A program made the position numbers and the translations under genes. Below, piece by piece: positions 32,258-42,669 of a DNA stretch of 51,981 nucleotides (position 1 is the stretch's first letter; the number at the start of each line of letters is the position of its first letter). A model generated the notes under the pieces. It had not been told where the DNA came from, made no database searches, and saw only the letters and a list, made by a program, of their open reading frames with translations. The stretch is from Bradyrhizobium sp. RD5-C2 (lineage in GTDB: Bacteria > Pseudomonadota > Alphaproteobacteria > Rhizobiales > Xanthobacteraceae), in the NCBI RefSeq assembly GCF_019972155.1, contig NZ_BOVL01000014.1:121467-173447 (forward strand). Reading direction: 5' to 3'.

Positions 32258-32488
32258 ATGGTGTTGCGTCCGCGCGATCTCGCCAGCCGGATGGCCGCAC
32301 GGCGCAAGCCGGATGACGGCTATCTGCGCGAGACCTTCAGCCTGCCGCGCGATCAGGCCCGCCTGCGGGCGCGCGACTTTCTCAAGCGCTACCCGAAGGC
32401 CGCCTATATGAGCGCGGTCGAGAGCTGGCGCGAGCTGCCCGGCGGCGACATCGAGTTCACGATGCGGCGGCTGGCAAGCGCGGACTGA
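32258..32488 (+). CDS. Conserved hypothetical protein, 76 aa
   Basis: ATG 32258 (MVLRPRDLASRMAARRKPDD) is preferred to one 54 bases earlier, which would extend into probable leader sequence. The peptide is basic, with PRDQARLRARDFLKRYPKAA and a final SWRELPGGDIEFTMRRLAS. No membrane helix or signal peptide. I know no family. It converges on the 68-aa hypothetical gene. Confidence 0.6.
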   Translation: MVLRPRDLASRMAARRKPDDGYLRETFSLPRDQARLRARDFLKRYPKAAYMSAVESWRELPGGDIEFTMRRLASAD

Positions 32489-32510
32489 GGCTTGCCGGAC
32501 GGACTGCGCC

Positions 32511-32717
32511 TCAGTCCTGATCGCGGTGCCCGCGACTCCGTCCGAGCCCGAGATTGTTCAGCTCGCGGTCGATCCGCAGCTGCACGCGGCGGATCGCCAA
32601 CAGGTCGAGTTTTGCTTCGGTCTTGCCCGTGAAGACCCGATCGCCGATCTGGAAACGCCATTTCCAGACGCCGGGCATGAGCTGCGTGACGCTGAATTCG
32701 ACGCCCTTGTGGATCAT
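32511..32717 (-). CDS. Conserved hypothetical protein, 68 aa
   Basis: The probable start is the ATG at 32717, giving MIHKGVEFSVTQLMPGVWKW then RFQIGDRVFTGKTEAKLDLL and AIRRVQLRIDRELN. A longer in-frame version to 32786 is possible. The pattern of beta strands and a terminal helix resembles tiny cytosolic proteins recurring in Bradyrhizobium. Function unknown. Confidence 0.62.
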   Translation of the reverse strand: MIHKGVEFSVTQLMPGVWKWRFQIGDRVFTGKTEAKLDLLAIRRVQLRIDRELNNLGLGRSRGHRDQD

Positions 32718-33601
32718 CTGGAACGGTTCCGCGAATGGATGGCGGTCGTCGATATTTAAATCAAAGGTTGTAGCAATGATTAACACCCGTCCAAGGATGA
32801 AGTGAACTGTCGCGCCCGTTCGGACGTCGTTGTGGATCCCGAAGGGGATCCGTTCGGCGGCGGCGCCGCTTTGCCTCGCGACACGCTATCGGTGCGCTGG
32901 GCCGGACTAGCCAATGTTACGAACACTGGCGGAACCCGAGTCTTCCCGTGAAGGCTACGTAGTTTTTGGAGGCGTCAGGAGGGGTACCAAGGTAGTATGC
33001 AGATTGTGCCAATCGTGATCCGGCCTCGCCAAATCCTTCGGTAACTCGTTGATTATGCGCTGCAGTCGGGACGAGGGCAGTGCCGCCTGCTCGCGGAACT
33101 TTGTTCTGCCCCGGAGAACTACGGATCGCGCCGCGCCGCGGCCCAGACGCTTCGATAATGGCTCCGTCAGCGCGCTCGGATCCGCCCCGGCGCCGCCCGC
33201 TTGAAATGCTTGCGGACGGCGCTGGCCCTAGCCCCAGGAAGGTGTGCAAAATCCTGATAGCTGGAAGCCTATACAATTTGTGCCACAGGACATGTCCCAA
33301 ATTGGCTATCACGGCGATCAATCCGGACCGCGCGGCCTCGGCGCTTCACCGCGTTGCCGTCGCCGTTGGCGCAGACGTCACGCAAAGGCGCGCCGGATAA
33401 CTTGAACAAAGACCGCCGATTGAGGCGCCCTCGGGAGCCAGTTGAGACCGCCTAAACAAAGCCATGCCGCCCGTTTGAAAATCTTACAGGCGGCATAGGC
33501 CTTCCAGCCCGAGAGGGTACGAACAAAATCCCGGATATTCCACGTTTAGAGTGCGATGGCCTCTTTACCTGCGGAGCCTATCCTCTAACGGTATCGGCTC
33601 C
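32718..33601. other. Intergenic, about 880 bases, no gene supported
   Basis: I see no open frame with a start signal or recognisable domain. Two hairpins are present: GGATCCC / GGGATCC around GAAG at 32834-32851, and ATGCCGCC / GGCGGCAT with a 17-base loop at 33464-33496, extended by GCC / GGC. Both are weak. It may be decayed sequence or a regulatory stretch. Confidence 0.55.
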
Positions 33602-33805
33602 TCATATCGGCGCTCGCAAACCCGGCGACCGCAGCCAGTCGCTTAACTGTGAGGCGGTTTCGGCAAGACGCGCCTTGCGGATAAGGCGGGAGCGCTCGAC
33701 GCCCGGGGGAGTTCCCCACGCCTCCTTCCGGAGTCGCTGCGCCTCGATGTTGAGACGCTCTTCAAGTGATTCTGCGTGCGTGAGACGCGGTCGCTTCATG
33801 ACCAT
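33602..33805 (-). CDS. Small basic hypothetical protein, 67 aa
   Basis: Starts MVMKRPRLTHAESLEERLNI; the second Met, two codons on, could be used instead. It continues with helical EAQRLRKEAWGTPPG and IRKARLAETASQLSDWLRSP. No membrane segment. Very similar short proteins, with the same ETAS-x-LS-x-WLRSPGL ending, recur in Bradyrhizobium from what I recall. Function unknown. It stands alone between large gene-free gaps. Confidence 0.65.
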   Translation of the reverse strand: MVMKRPRLTHAESLEERLNIEAQRLRKEAWGTPPGVERSRLIRKARLAETASQLSDWLRSPGLRAPI

Positions 33806-34310
33806 GGCGCGCTCCGTTCCGTTGGAGGAAGGCGGGAGCGCTACCGGGCGATCTCATCACCGATGACAGCCACGAGCGGGGCGGTGATGGACCTACTGTG
33901 TACCTGTCTGGAAGGAATAGCGAGCTATCTGTTTCAGGCCTTTTGTCGCAACGCGTGGAACGAATGGCGTTTTAAAGCGGGTGGATGTTGTTCCGGCTGT
34001 AAAGCAGGGAAGAACAGATAGCGTCCCATGGAAAATGATGGGGCTAGAACATTTACTATGCCGTCTCGGTAGTCCTACTGAGAACATCAGCTAAGTCATG
34101 GTTTCTGTTCGTTTAATCCGCGCAACTATGAATCCGAAATCAAACCAGAACTCCGGGGCTTAAACGCGGTTAGTGCTGACACGTCGGAAAGAACATATTG
34201 CGAACATAGAACAAACGTGGTACGAGGTTCCTATCAACAAACGCGTTCCGCCCGATCCCATCGCCCGTTTTTCCCGCTAGCGAATCCCCGCCATAAGGAG
34301 CACATCCCAA
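33806..34310. other. Intergenic upstream of recA, about 500 bases
   Basis: No coding sequence supported. It contains the SOS box at 34191-34205, an imperfect stem-loop near 34063-34082 (CTCGGTAG / CTACTGAG) and the AAGGAG ribosome binding site just before recA. Confidence 0.6.
34191..34205 (-). promoter_or_regulatory. LexA (SOS) box upstream of recA
   Basis: GAAC-ATATTGC-GAAC, i.e. GTTC-N7-GTTC on the reverse strand, is the known alphaproteobacterial LexA site. It lies 106 bases before recA ATG, and an extra GAAC half occurs at 34209-34212. LexA binding is inferred; lexA is not in this window. Confidence 0.85.
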
Positions 34311-35399
<1,089 letters not shown>

Positions 35400-35405
35400 G
35401 CCGCA

Positions 35406-35456
35406 AGCATGATCCGGAAAAGTGCGAAGCGGTTTTCCGAAAGATCATGCTCAAAC
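35406..35456. repeat. Bradyrhizobial intergenic repeat B, copy 2
   Basis: The inverse-orientation partner of 29416-29468, beginning AGCATGATCCGGAAAAGTGC and ending GATCATGCTCAAAC. It starts seven bases after the recA stop and can form a long hairpin, so it may end recA transcripts. Confidence 0.8.
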
Positions 35457-35556
35457 GATCAAATCATTTCGCTGCAAGCGGGCGCTGAGGACGTTGAGTT
35501 GCCGACGTCTTCGGCGCCTGTTTGGTTTTGTAGCCGGTGTTCAGTGAGTTGAAGCG

Positions 35557-36537
35557 GTGAAGCGCCTGATCTTGGGTAATCCATCCGGGCTCGACCTGAA
35601 ACGCGCAGGTCTGGGCGACGCGGTGCTTCCGCTTTCATTTCGCTTCGCCTGGGGCGTGTTGCCTTCGCCACAAGAGCTGGCGGCCTATTTCAGCCTGCGA
35701 ACGCGCCAGAAGCCGGGGAAACATTGGTCGGATTGGATTTCCCCGTCTGCGAAGCGCGCGACTTTGAAGGACCTCGCGTTCAACGATTATTGCCAGTCGT
35801 TCGACATCATCGAATTGTGGTTTGACCCTGATCCAAACGACCAGCTACAGTTGATCTGGATGCTCGACCACTTTCATGCTGGGCCGGACATGTTAGCGAA
35901 GCTGAAATTGCGTCTCGTCGGCTTCAGCCTGCTAACGATGGACCCGGCATGGCGCGGTTGGAACGAGGTCCCGCTGGCTAACATCCGACCCGCGGATATC
36001 GAGACGGCTAGCATGTGCTGGCAAGCGTACCGGGCAACAACTCCGGAGGTGTGCTTCGATGCGGTGCACCGCGATCTGAGTGCGTTTCCGTTGCTGAGGC
36101 CGGCTCTGCTTGATCTGCTCTGCGAACTGCCGTGGAGCGGATCGGGACTTGGTGCGACCGAGATACGGCTGCTTGAGCTGATCGCTGCGGGTTTCATGGG
36201 CACGAACGCGCTGCTCTATCTTCGCGGCTTTCGCCAGCGTGGCGTCTTCAACGACATGGAAATTGGCGGGCTGCTCGAAGGCCTTGCGCATGGACCGCAG
36301 CCGGTGATCGCTGGGCTCGACGATGACTTGCGTGTCATCGAACCCGGGAATGCACGGGTGCGTCTTGAGGCCTACCAGCGAAGCCGCTTGTCGATCACCG
36401 AGTTTGGCAAGGCAGTCCTCGCCCACGAGGCAGACTTCACCGATCACAATCCGATCAATCGCTGGTGGGGCGGCACGCATCTCACCAACGACAACCTCTG
36501 GCGCTGGAATCCGGCATTGACTGGCCATCGCACGTAG
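35557..36537 (+). CDS. DUF1835-like protein, first of a tandem pair
   Basis: A 326-residue cytosolic protein beginning at GTG 35557. Key stretches are FDIIELWFDPDPNDQLQLIW, then LLELIAAGFMGTNALLYLRG and NPINRWWGGTHLTNDNLWRW at the C-terminus. The N-D-Q-L-x-L-[IV]-W and R-W-x-G-G-x-x-L-T endings match proteins annotated as DUF1835. Their function is unknown to me. The next gene is a clear paralogue sharing both motifs, 17 bases downstream. Assignment is by motif memory, not a search. Confidence 0.72.
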   Translation: MKRLILGNPSGLDLKRAGLGDAVLPLSFRFAWGVLPSPQELAAYFSLRTRQKPGKHWSDWISPSAKRATLKDLAFNDYCQSFDIIELWFDPDPNDQLQLIWMLDHFHAGPDMLAKLKLRLVGFSLLTMDPAWRGWNEVPLANIRPADIETASMCWQAYRATTPEVCFDAVHRDLSAFPLLRPALLDLLCELPWSGSGLGATEIRLLELIAAGFMGTNALLYLRGFRQRGVFNDMEIGGLLEGLAHGPQPVIAGLDDDLRVIEPGNARVRLEAYQRSRLSITEFGKAVLAHEADFTDHNPINRWWGGTHLTNDNLWRWNPALTGHRT

Positions 36538-36554
36538 CGGGAGCCGCGCGCACC

Positions 36555-37541
36555 GTGACGAGTCTGATCCTAGCGACAAACGACCTTGCGAGCTACCGCC
36601 TGAGACAGGCGGGAAGGGCGGACATCGTCGTCGGCTTGAGGCCGCGCTTCGTTTGGGGGAAAATGCCCTCGTCAGATGACCTCGCGACCCTCCTGGAGGC
36701 GCGCTCCGCAAAGCATGTCGATTTCGACACGCACTGGCTCGACTTCGTCAGTTCAAGATGGACTGGCTCTGTAGGCAAGGACGTCGGTCTCGTCGAGCTC
36801 TGCGAGCGTTGCGACAGTGTCGAGCTTTGGGCTGATCCTCGGCCGAATGACCAGCTGGTGCTGGTCTGGCTGCTCGACGTGCTCCGTCCGCACCGGCACA
36901 TCGTCGCGAAGCTCCGTCTGGTCCAGACCGATGTCGAGATCGGCAGCTACCGAGGCGAAAGCTCGGCGAAATGGCGATTGCCGGCACTTGCGGCGACCGA
37001 TGATCGGTCGGAATTGGCCAGTCGCGCCTGGAGCGCCTTTTGCGCTCCGACTGCCGAGCCCTGTTTCGAGCTTCTCATGCAGGATCTGTCGGCGATACCG
37101 CAGCTCCGGGCGGCTCTCATCGCGCTGCTTGAGGAGCTTCCCGGGCGTGACACCGGCCTCGGCGCGTCCGAACTGCGGTTGCTGGATCTCGTCGCCGACG
37201 GCGAGGCGAAGCCACAGGTCCTTTCAAGCGAGTTGAACAGGCAACGCGGCGTGTTCGATTTTCAGGAGGCGGAGCTGATCCTGGACCGGCTCGCTTATTG
37301 TCCATCGCCGGTCCTGACCGGCTTCCCTGCCGAGATCGAGGGGCCAGACGATTTGGAGGCCCGGCGAGAACGGCTGCTGTACAGCCGGCTGTCGCTCACC
37401 GATTTCGGCCAGGAAGTGTCGGATCGCGCGCGCGACTTCAGTCAGGACAACCCGATCCATCGCTGGTGGGGCGGCACTGAATTGACCAATGACCGGCTGT
37501 GGCGCTGGGACTCCGAAGGCCGCGCCCTGGTTGCCCCGTAG
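36555..37541 (+). CDS. DUF1835-like protein, second of a tandem pair
   Basis: A 328-residue protein starting at GTG 36555 (TSLILATNDLASYRLRQAGR). An in-frame ATG further upstream would overlap the first gene's end and is rejected. It shares SVELWADPRPNDQLVLVWLL and NPIHRWWGGTELTNDRLWRW with its neighbour, and also TGLGASELRLLDLVA against SGLGATEIRLLELIA. The two are paralogues in tandem; a functional split is possible. No catalytic residues are recognised. Confidence 0.75.
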   Translation: MTSLILATNDLASYRLRQAGRADIVVGLRPRFVWGKMPSSDDLATLLEARSAKHVDFDTHWLDFVSSRWTGSVGKDVGLVELCERCDSVELWADPRPNDQLVLVWLLDVLRPHRHIVAKLRLVQTDVEIGSYRGESSAKWRLPALAATDDRSELASRAWSAFCAPTAEPCFELLMQDLSAIPQLRAALIALLEELPGRDTGLGASELRLLDLVADGEAKPQVLSSELNRQRGVFDFQEAELILDRLAYCPSPVLTGFPAEIEGPDDLEARRERLLYSRLSLTDFGQEVSDRARDFSQDNPIHRWWGGTELTNDRLWRWDSEGRALVAP

Positions 37542-37569
37542 GCCTGACAGCGGGTGTGCGCAGATCAGC

Positions 37570-38001
37570 CTACGACAGCGCTTTTTCCCGGCTCGCGATC
37601 AGCGCGCGCAGGTCCTCGGTCACGGCGACCGATTGATGGGTCTTCTGGTCGGTCGCGACCCAGATGATTTCTCCGGTCGCGCGCAGGTCCTCGGAGCCCT
37701 TGGCGAAGATCGCGAGGTTAAGCACGATCGAGGAACGGCCGATCCGTGCCACGCGGACGCAAACCTCGATGTCTTCGTCGAACCGGATCGGCGCCTTGTA
37801 CTCGACGACTGATTTCACGGTGTGAAAGTCGATGCCGGTCCGCGTCACCTCGCCGAGATAGTCGTAGCCGAGTGCACGGAAATATTCCGTTATCGCGGTG
37901 TCGAAATAGGTCAGGTAGTGGGCGTTGAACACCACGGCCTGGGCGTCGACTTCGGAGTAGCGGACGCGAAACGGGAAATGAAACCAGAATTCCTCGCGCA
38001 T
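37570..38001 (-). CDS. Acyl-CoA thioesterase, 4-hydroxybenzoyl-CoA / YbgC type
   Basis: A 143-residue hotdog enzyme. The motif YSEVDAQAVVFNAHYLTYFD contains the catalytic Asp and the Y-x-x-x-F-D end typical of 4-hydroxybenzoyl-CoA and YbgC-type thioesterases; VEYKAPIRFDEDIEVCVRVA is the second conserved region. It hydrolyses acyl-CoA esters; the substrate is unknown. It converges on the DUF1835-like pair with 28 bases between stops. Confidence 0.9.
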   Translation of the reverse strand: MREEFWFHFPFRVRYSEVDAQAVVFNAHYLTYFDTAITEYFRALGYDYLGEVTRTGIDFHTVKSVVEYKAPIRFDEDIEVCVRVARIGRSSIVLNLAIFAKGSEDLRATGEIIWVATDQKTHQSVAVTEDLRALIASREKALS

Positions 38002-38107
38002 GTTTCCTCCTGCCGCAGGCGGCCCTTGCCATCGTTGGTCTCGCGTCCGCTTCGACCGGTGCAGGTCGAGGACGAGCGAAACGCCGAATTCTTATCGTTG
38101 TAGATGC

Positions 38108-38133
38108 CAGGTTGAGCCGGAGGGCTCAACCTG
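38108..38133 (-). terminator. Hairpin downstream of the gcv operon
   Basis: CAGGTTGAGCC and GGCTCAACCTG pair perfectly (11 bp) around GGAG, 50 bases beyond the gcvP stop. There is no T tract, so factor-independent termination is uncertain. Confidence 0.6.
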
Positions 38134-38182
38134 CGCTTTGATATCCGGGCGACGCGAGCGCCTCCCGAGACACGTCGCCCGA

Positions 38183-41056
38183 CTACTCCGCCGCCTGCGC
38201 GTAATCCTCGATCGGCGGGCACGAACACACCAGATTGCGGTCGCCGTAGACATTGTCGACGCGGCCGACCGGGCTCCAGTATTTGTCGGACCGCGACACG
38301 CCCGCCGGGAAGCAGCCCTCGGCGCGGGTGTAGGCCCGGCTCCAGGCGTCGTCGGCGATGTCGTGGACGGTGTGCGGCGCGTGGCGCAACGGCGACGCCT
38401 CGATCTTCCAGCGGCCCTTCTCGATCTCCGCGATCTCGCCCCGGATCGCAATCATGGCATCGCAGAAGCGGTCGATCTCGAACTTCGATTCGGATTCCGT
38501 CGGCTCGATCATTAGCGTGCCCGCCACCGGGAAGCTCATGGTGGGCGCGTGGAAGCCGTAGTCGATCAGCCGCTTGGCGATGTCGTCCACGGTGACGCCG
38601 CTGGTCGTCTTCAGCGCGCGCGGGTCGACGATGCATTCATGCGCGACGCGATCCCGGGCATTGCGGTACAGCACCGGGAAGTGCGGCTGTAGCCGCGCGG
38701 CGATGTAGTTGGCATTGAGGATCGCGATCTCGGTGGCGCGCGTGAGGCCTTCACCACCCATCATCAGGATGTAGATGTAGGAGATGGTCAGGATCGACGC
38801 CGAGCCGAACGGCGCGGCCGACACCGGGCCGATGGCGTGTGCTGTCGCGCCGTCAGTTGCGGGATGACCCGGCAGATAAGGCGCAAGATGCGCCTTCACA
38901 CCGATCGGGCCCATGCCGGGGCCGCCGCCGCCATGCGGGATGCAGAAGGTCTTGTGCAGATTGAGATGGCTGACATCGGCGCCATAATCGCCGGGCCGCG
39001 ACAGCCCGACCTGCGCGTTCATGTTGGCGCCGTCGAGATAGACCTGTCCGCCATGCGCATGCACGATGTCGCAGATCTCGCTGATATGCTCCTCGAACAC
39101 GCCGTGGGTCGACGGATAGGTGATCATCACGGCGGCGAGATTGGCCGAATGCTTCTCGGCCTTGGCGCGGAGATCGTTGACGTCGACGTCGCCGCGCGTG
39201 TCGCAGGCGACAACCACGACGTCCATGCCGACCATCGCGGCCGAGGCCGGATTGGTGCCGTGCGCGGAGGAGGGGATCAGGCAGACCTTGCGGTGCGGCT
39301 CGCCGCGAGCGAGGTGATAGCCACGGATCGCCAGAAGCCCGGCATATTCGCCCTGCGCGCCGGAGTTCGGCTGCAGCGAGATCGCGTCATAGCCGGTGAT
39401 GTCGCAAAGCCACTGCTCCAGCCGCTTGAACAGCGCGTGATAGCCCTTGGCCTGATCTGAGGGGGCGAACGGATGCAGATTGCCGAACGCCGGCCAGGTC
39501 AGCGGTATCATCTCGGTGGTGGCGTTGAGCTTCATCGTGCAAGAGCCGAGCGGGATCATCGCGCGGTCGAGCGCGAGGTCGCGATCGCTGAGCTTGCGCA
39601 TGTAGCGCAGCAGCTCGGTCTCCGAGCGGTGGGTGTTGAACACCGGGTGGGTGAGGAAGGCGCTGGTGCGCCGCAGCTCCTTCGGCAGCGCCTCGCGCGC
39701 GGCCGCCTCGATCTCGGCAAAGCTGAGCTTGCCGCCGAACACGCGCCATACCGCCTCGACGGTCTCCGGCGTCGTGGTCTCGTCGAGCGCGATGCCGAGC
39801 GTGGTCGCACCGATGCGCAGATTGATCCGCTCCGCCTGCGCGCGGGAGACGATCTCGATCTGCTTCGCTCCGGCCTCGACCGTCACGGTGTCGAAGAACG
39901 CTTCGCTGGTCGGCGCAAAGCCGAGCTTGCGCAGGCCTGCGGCGAGCACGGTGGCGCGGCGATGCACGCTGCGTGCGATATGGGTCAGGCCTTCGGGTCC
40001 ATGATACACCGCATACATCGAGGCGATCACGGCGAGCAGCACCTGCGCGGTGCAGATGTTGGAGGTCGCCTTCTCGCGGCGGATATGCTGCTCGCGGGTC
40101 TGCAGCGCCAGCCGATAGGCCGGTGCACCGCGCGAATCCACCGAAAGCCCGACGATGCGGCCGGGCAGCGAGCGTTTCAGCGTGTCGCGCACCGCCATGT
40201 AGGCGGCGTGCGGTCCGCCGTAACCCATCGGCACGCCGAACCGCTGCGCCGAGCCGATTGCAATGTCGGCGCCGAGCTCGCCGGGCGAGGTCAGCAGGGC
40301 CAGCGACAGCAGGTCCGCGGCCACGATCGCAAGCGCACCCTTGGCGCGCAGCGATGCGATCGCCGGCCGCAGGTCGCGCACCGCGCCCGTCGTGCCCGGA
40401 TATTGCAGCAGCGCGCCGAGCACGTCGGCCTTGTCGAGCTCGGTCAGGGGATCGCCGACCACCAGTGCCCAGCCCAGCGGTGCGGCGCGCGTGCGCATCA
40501 CCGCCAGCGTCTGCGGATGAACTTCCTTGTCGACGAAGAACACCTTCGCTTTCACCTGCGAGTGGCGCTCGGCGAGCGCCATCGCTTCGGCCGCCGCGGT
40601 CGCCTCGTCGAGCAGCGAGGCGTTGGCGACGTCGAGACCGGTGAGATCGCAGATCATGGTCTGGAAGTTGAACAGGGCTTCGAGCCGGCCCTGGCTGATC
40701 TCCGGCTGATACGGCGTATAGGCGGTGTACCAGGCCGGGTTCTCCAGGATGTTGCGCTGGATCACCGCGGGCAGGATGGTGCCGGAATAGCCCTGGCCGA
40801 TCAGCGAGGTGAACACCTGGTTCTGCGCGGCGAGTTCGCTCATATGCGCGAGCGCTTCGGTCTCGCTCAGCGCCCGGCCGAGATCGAGCGGCGCCTTCTG
40901 AAGGATCGACGCTGGCAACGTCTCATTCATCAGCGCCTGCAGGCTCGCGGCGCCGACCGTTTCCAGCATCGCGTTGACGTCGCGCGGTGATGGTCCGATG
41001 TGGCGGCGGGCGAAATCGGTGGCAGCTTCGTTGATCGGCTTGAAGGGCGCGTTCAT
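38183..41056 (-). CDS. gcvP: Glycine dehydrogenase (decarboxylating), P-protein
   Basis: A 957-residue single-chain P-protein, the PLP-dependent decarboxylase of the glycine cleavage system. ATG 41056 (MNAPFKPINEAATDFARRHI) replaces a longer frame. The N-terminal half shows GYSGTILPAVIQRNILENPA and YTPYQPEISQGRLEALFNFQ, and the C-terminal half has the PLP site DVSHLNLHKTFCIPHGGGGP with Lys in L-H-K-T. It is the last gene of a gcvT-gcvH-gcvP operon behind a tandem glycine riboswitch. Together they convert glycine to CO2, NH3 and methylene-THF. Confidence 0.97.
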   Translation of the reverse strand: MNAPFKPINEAATDFARRHIGPSPRDVNAMLETVGAASLQALMNETLPASILQKAPLDLGRALSETEALAHMSELAAQNQVFTSLIGQGYSGTILPAVIQRNILENPAWYTAYTPYQPEISQGRLEALFNFQTMICDLTGLDVANASLLDEATAAAEAMALAERHSQVKAKVFFVDKEVHPQTLAVMRTRAAPLGWALVVGDPLTELDKADVLGALLQYPGTTGAVRDLRPAIASLRAKGALAIVAADLLSLALLTSPGELGADIAIGSAQRFGVPMGYGGPHAAYMAVRDTLKRSLPGRIVGLSVDSRGAPAYRLALQTREQHIRREKATSNICTAQVLLAVIASMYAVYHGPEGLTHIARSVHRRATVLAAGLRKLGFAPTSEAFFDTVTVEAGAKQIEIVSRAQAERINLRIGATTLGIALDETTTPETVEAVWRVFGGKLSFAEIEAAAREALPKELRRTSAFLTHPVFNTHRSETELLRYMRKLSDRDLALDRAMIPLGSCTMKLNATTEMIPLTWPAFGNLHPFAPSDQAKGYHALFKRLEQWLCDITGYDAISLQPNSGAQGEYAGLLAIRGYHLARGEPHRKVCLIPSSAHGTNPASAAMVGMDVVVVACDTRGDVDVNDLRAKAEKHSANLAAVMITYPSTHGVFEEHISEICDIVHAHGGQVYLDGANMNAQVGLSRPGDYGADVSHLNLHKTFCIPHGGGGPGMGPIGVKAHLAPYLPGHPATDGATAHAIGPVSAAPFGSASILTISYIYILMMGGEGLTRATEIAILNANYIAARLQPHFPVLYRNARDRVAHECIVDPRALKTTSGVTVDDIAKRLIDYGFHAPTMSFPVAGTLMIEPTESESKFEIDRFCDAMIAIRGEIAEIEKGRWKIEASPLRHAPHTVHDIADDAWSRAYTRAEGCFPAGVSRSDKYWSPVGRVDNVYGDRNLVCSCPPIEDYAQAAE

Positions 41057-41078
41057 GACGTGGTCCTCGGCTTGATCC

Positions 41079-41444
41079 TCAGGCGGTGTGCGCGGCGTAG
41101 GCGGCCTCATCCATCAGGCCGCCGAGTTCGCTCTTGTCGGCAATCTTCAGCTTGAAGAACCAGGCCTTGCCGCCGGCATCCGAATTGACCAGCGCGGGCT
41201 CGGCGGCGAGCGCCTCGTTGACCTCGACCACGTCGCCGGTGATCGGCGCGTAGACGTCCGAGGCGGCCTTGACGGATTCGACGACGGCGGCGGCCTCGGC
41301 CTTCTTCAGGCTGCGGCCGACCTTGGGCAGTTCGACGAACACGACGTCGCCGAGCTGCGATTGCGCGTAATCGGTGATCCCGATCGTGGCGACGTCGCCC
41401 TCGATGCGGAGCCATTCGTGGTCGGACGTGTACAGCGTCGTCAT
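41079..41444 (-). CDS. gcvH: Glycine cleavage system H protein
   Basis: A 121-residue lipoyl carrier. ATG 41444 gives MTTLYTSDHEWLRIEGDVAT. The lipoylated Lys59 is in VVESVKAASDVYAPITGDVV, and YAQSQLGDVVFVELPKVGRS is the conserved approach. It shuttles the aminomethyl group from P to T protein. It lies between gcvT and gcvP with 20-22 base gaps, so the three are one transcriptional unit. Confidence 0.97.
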   Translation of the reverse strand: MTTLYTSDHEWLRIEGDVATIGITDYAQSQLGDVVFVELPKVGRSLKKAEAAAVVESVKAASDVYAPITGDVVEVNEALAAEPALVNSDAGGKAWFFKLKIADKSELGGLMDEAAYAAHTA

Positions 41445-41464
41445 GGGGATCGATCCTTTGGCGT

Positions 41465-42610
41465 TTAGCGTTTGTAGGTATTGGGAACGAAGGGCGTGGC
41501 GGCGACCTTCAGCGGTAGCCGTTGGCCGCGCACTTCGGCGAAAACGGTGGTGTCGAGTGCGGAAAGCGATGTCGGCAGGTAGCCCATCGCAACCGGTGCA
41601 TTGAGGCTCGGGCCGAAGCCGCCCGAGGTCACCTTGCCGATTGGCTCGGTCGAGGTCGGATCGGCAAACAGCATGGCGCCTTCGCGCACCGGCGCGCGGC
41701 CGTCGGGCTTCAACCCGACGCGGCGGCGGGCAGCGCCTTGTGCGAACTGGCCGAGAATCTTGTCGGCGCCCGGAAAACCGCCGGCGCGGGCGCCGCCGCT
41801 CCGGCGTACCTTTTGCACCGACCATTCCAGCGCGCCTTCGACTGGCGTCGTCGTGGTGTCGATATCGTGGCCATAGAGGCAAAGCCCGGCCTCGAGGCGC
41901 AGGCTGTCGCGCGCGCCGAGCCCGATCGGCAGCACGTCGGGATTGTCCAGCAGCGCGGTGACCAGGGCTTCCGCCTTGTCTGCGGGCACGGAAATCTCAA
42001 AGCCGTCCTCGCCGGTATAGCCGGAGCGCGAGACGAAGCAGTCGATGTCGGCGACGCGGCGCGGTCCGGCGTCCATGAATTTCATCGAACTGACATCTGG
42101 GCAAAGTTTCGCCAGCGCCGATTCGGCTTTCGGCCCCTGCAGCGCGATCAGCGCGCGGTCGGCCAGCGGCACGATCTCGCAAGCTTCGGAGAGATGCGCG
42201 CGCAGATGCGCCTCGTCCTCGGCCTTGCAGGCGGCGTTGACGACCAGGAACAAATGATCGCCGAAATTCGCGACCATCAGGTCGTCGAGCAGGCCGCCGT
42301 CGTCGTTGGTGAATTGCGCGTAGCGCTGCCGTCCCGGCGCGATGCCGACGATGTCCTGCGGCACCAGTCTTTCCAGCGCGAGCGCCGCGTCACCGACCTT
42401 GCCGGATTTGGCCTTGAGCACCAGCTGGCCCATGTGAGACACGTCGAACAGGCCCACATTGCTGCGGGTGTGCAGATGCTCCTTCAGCACGCCGGCGGTG
42501 TATTGCACCGGCATGTCGTAGCCGGCGAAGGGCACCATCTTGGCGCCGCGCGCCAGATGCAACGCGTGCAGCGGGGTCTGTTTCAGCGGGGAGGTTTCGC
42601 GCGCAACCAT
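41465..42610 (-). CDS. gcvT: Aminomethyltransferase (T-protein)
   Basis: A 381-residue T-protein. ATG 42610 is chosen; one codon further up is GTG. GAGGG lies about seven bases upstream. Folate-binding signatures are VGLFDVSHMGQLVLKAKSG and SRSGYTGEDGFEISVPADKA; GLGARDSLRLEAGLCLYGHD is also diagnostic. It transfers the methylene carbon to tetrahydrofolate. It is the first gene of the operon and directly follows the glycine riboswitch. Confidence 0.97.
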   Translation of the reverse strand: MVARETSPLKQTPLHALHLARGAKMVPFAGYDMPVQYTAGVLKEHLHTRSNVGLFDVSHMGQLVLKAKSGKVGDAALALERLVPQDIVGIAPGRQRYAQFTNDDGGLLDDLMVANFGDHLFLVVNAACKAEDEAHLRAHLSEACEIVPLADRALIALQGPKAESALAKLCPDVSSMKFMDAGPRRVADIDCFVSRSGYTGEDGFEISVPADKAEALVTALLDNPDVLPIGLGARDSLRLEAGLCLYGHDIDTTTTPVEGALEWSVQKVRRSGGARAGGFPGADKILGQFAQGAARRRVGLKPDGRAPVREGAMLFADPTSTEPIGKVTSGGFGPSLNAPVAMGYLPTSLSALDTTVFAEVRGQRLPLKVAATPFVPNTYKR

Positions 42611-42669
42611 CACAGGGCCCTCGCGGTTCCCGCGGGGACCTATTTCCCCTTGAGAAACCTGCAGAAAGC

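Noticed and set aside
32917..33321. Reverse open frame of about 134 codons in the gap before recA
   Set aside because: Low-complexity high-GC reading with no start signal or domain.
39473..40990. Forward open frame of about 505 codons
   Set aside because: Antisense to gcvP, whose identity is certain from its PLP site and length.
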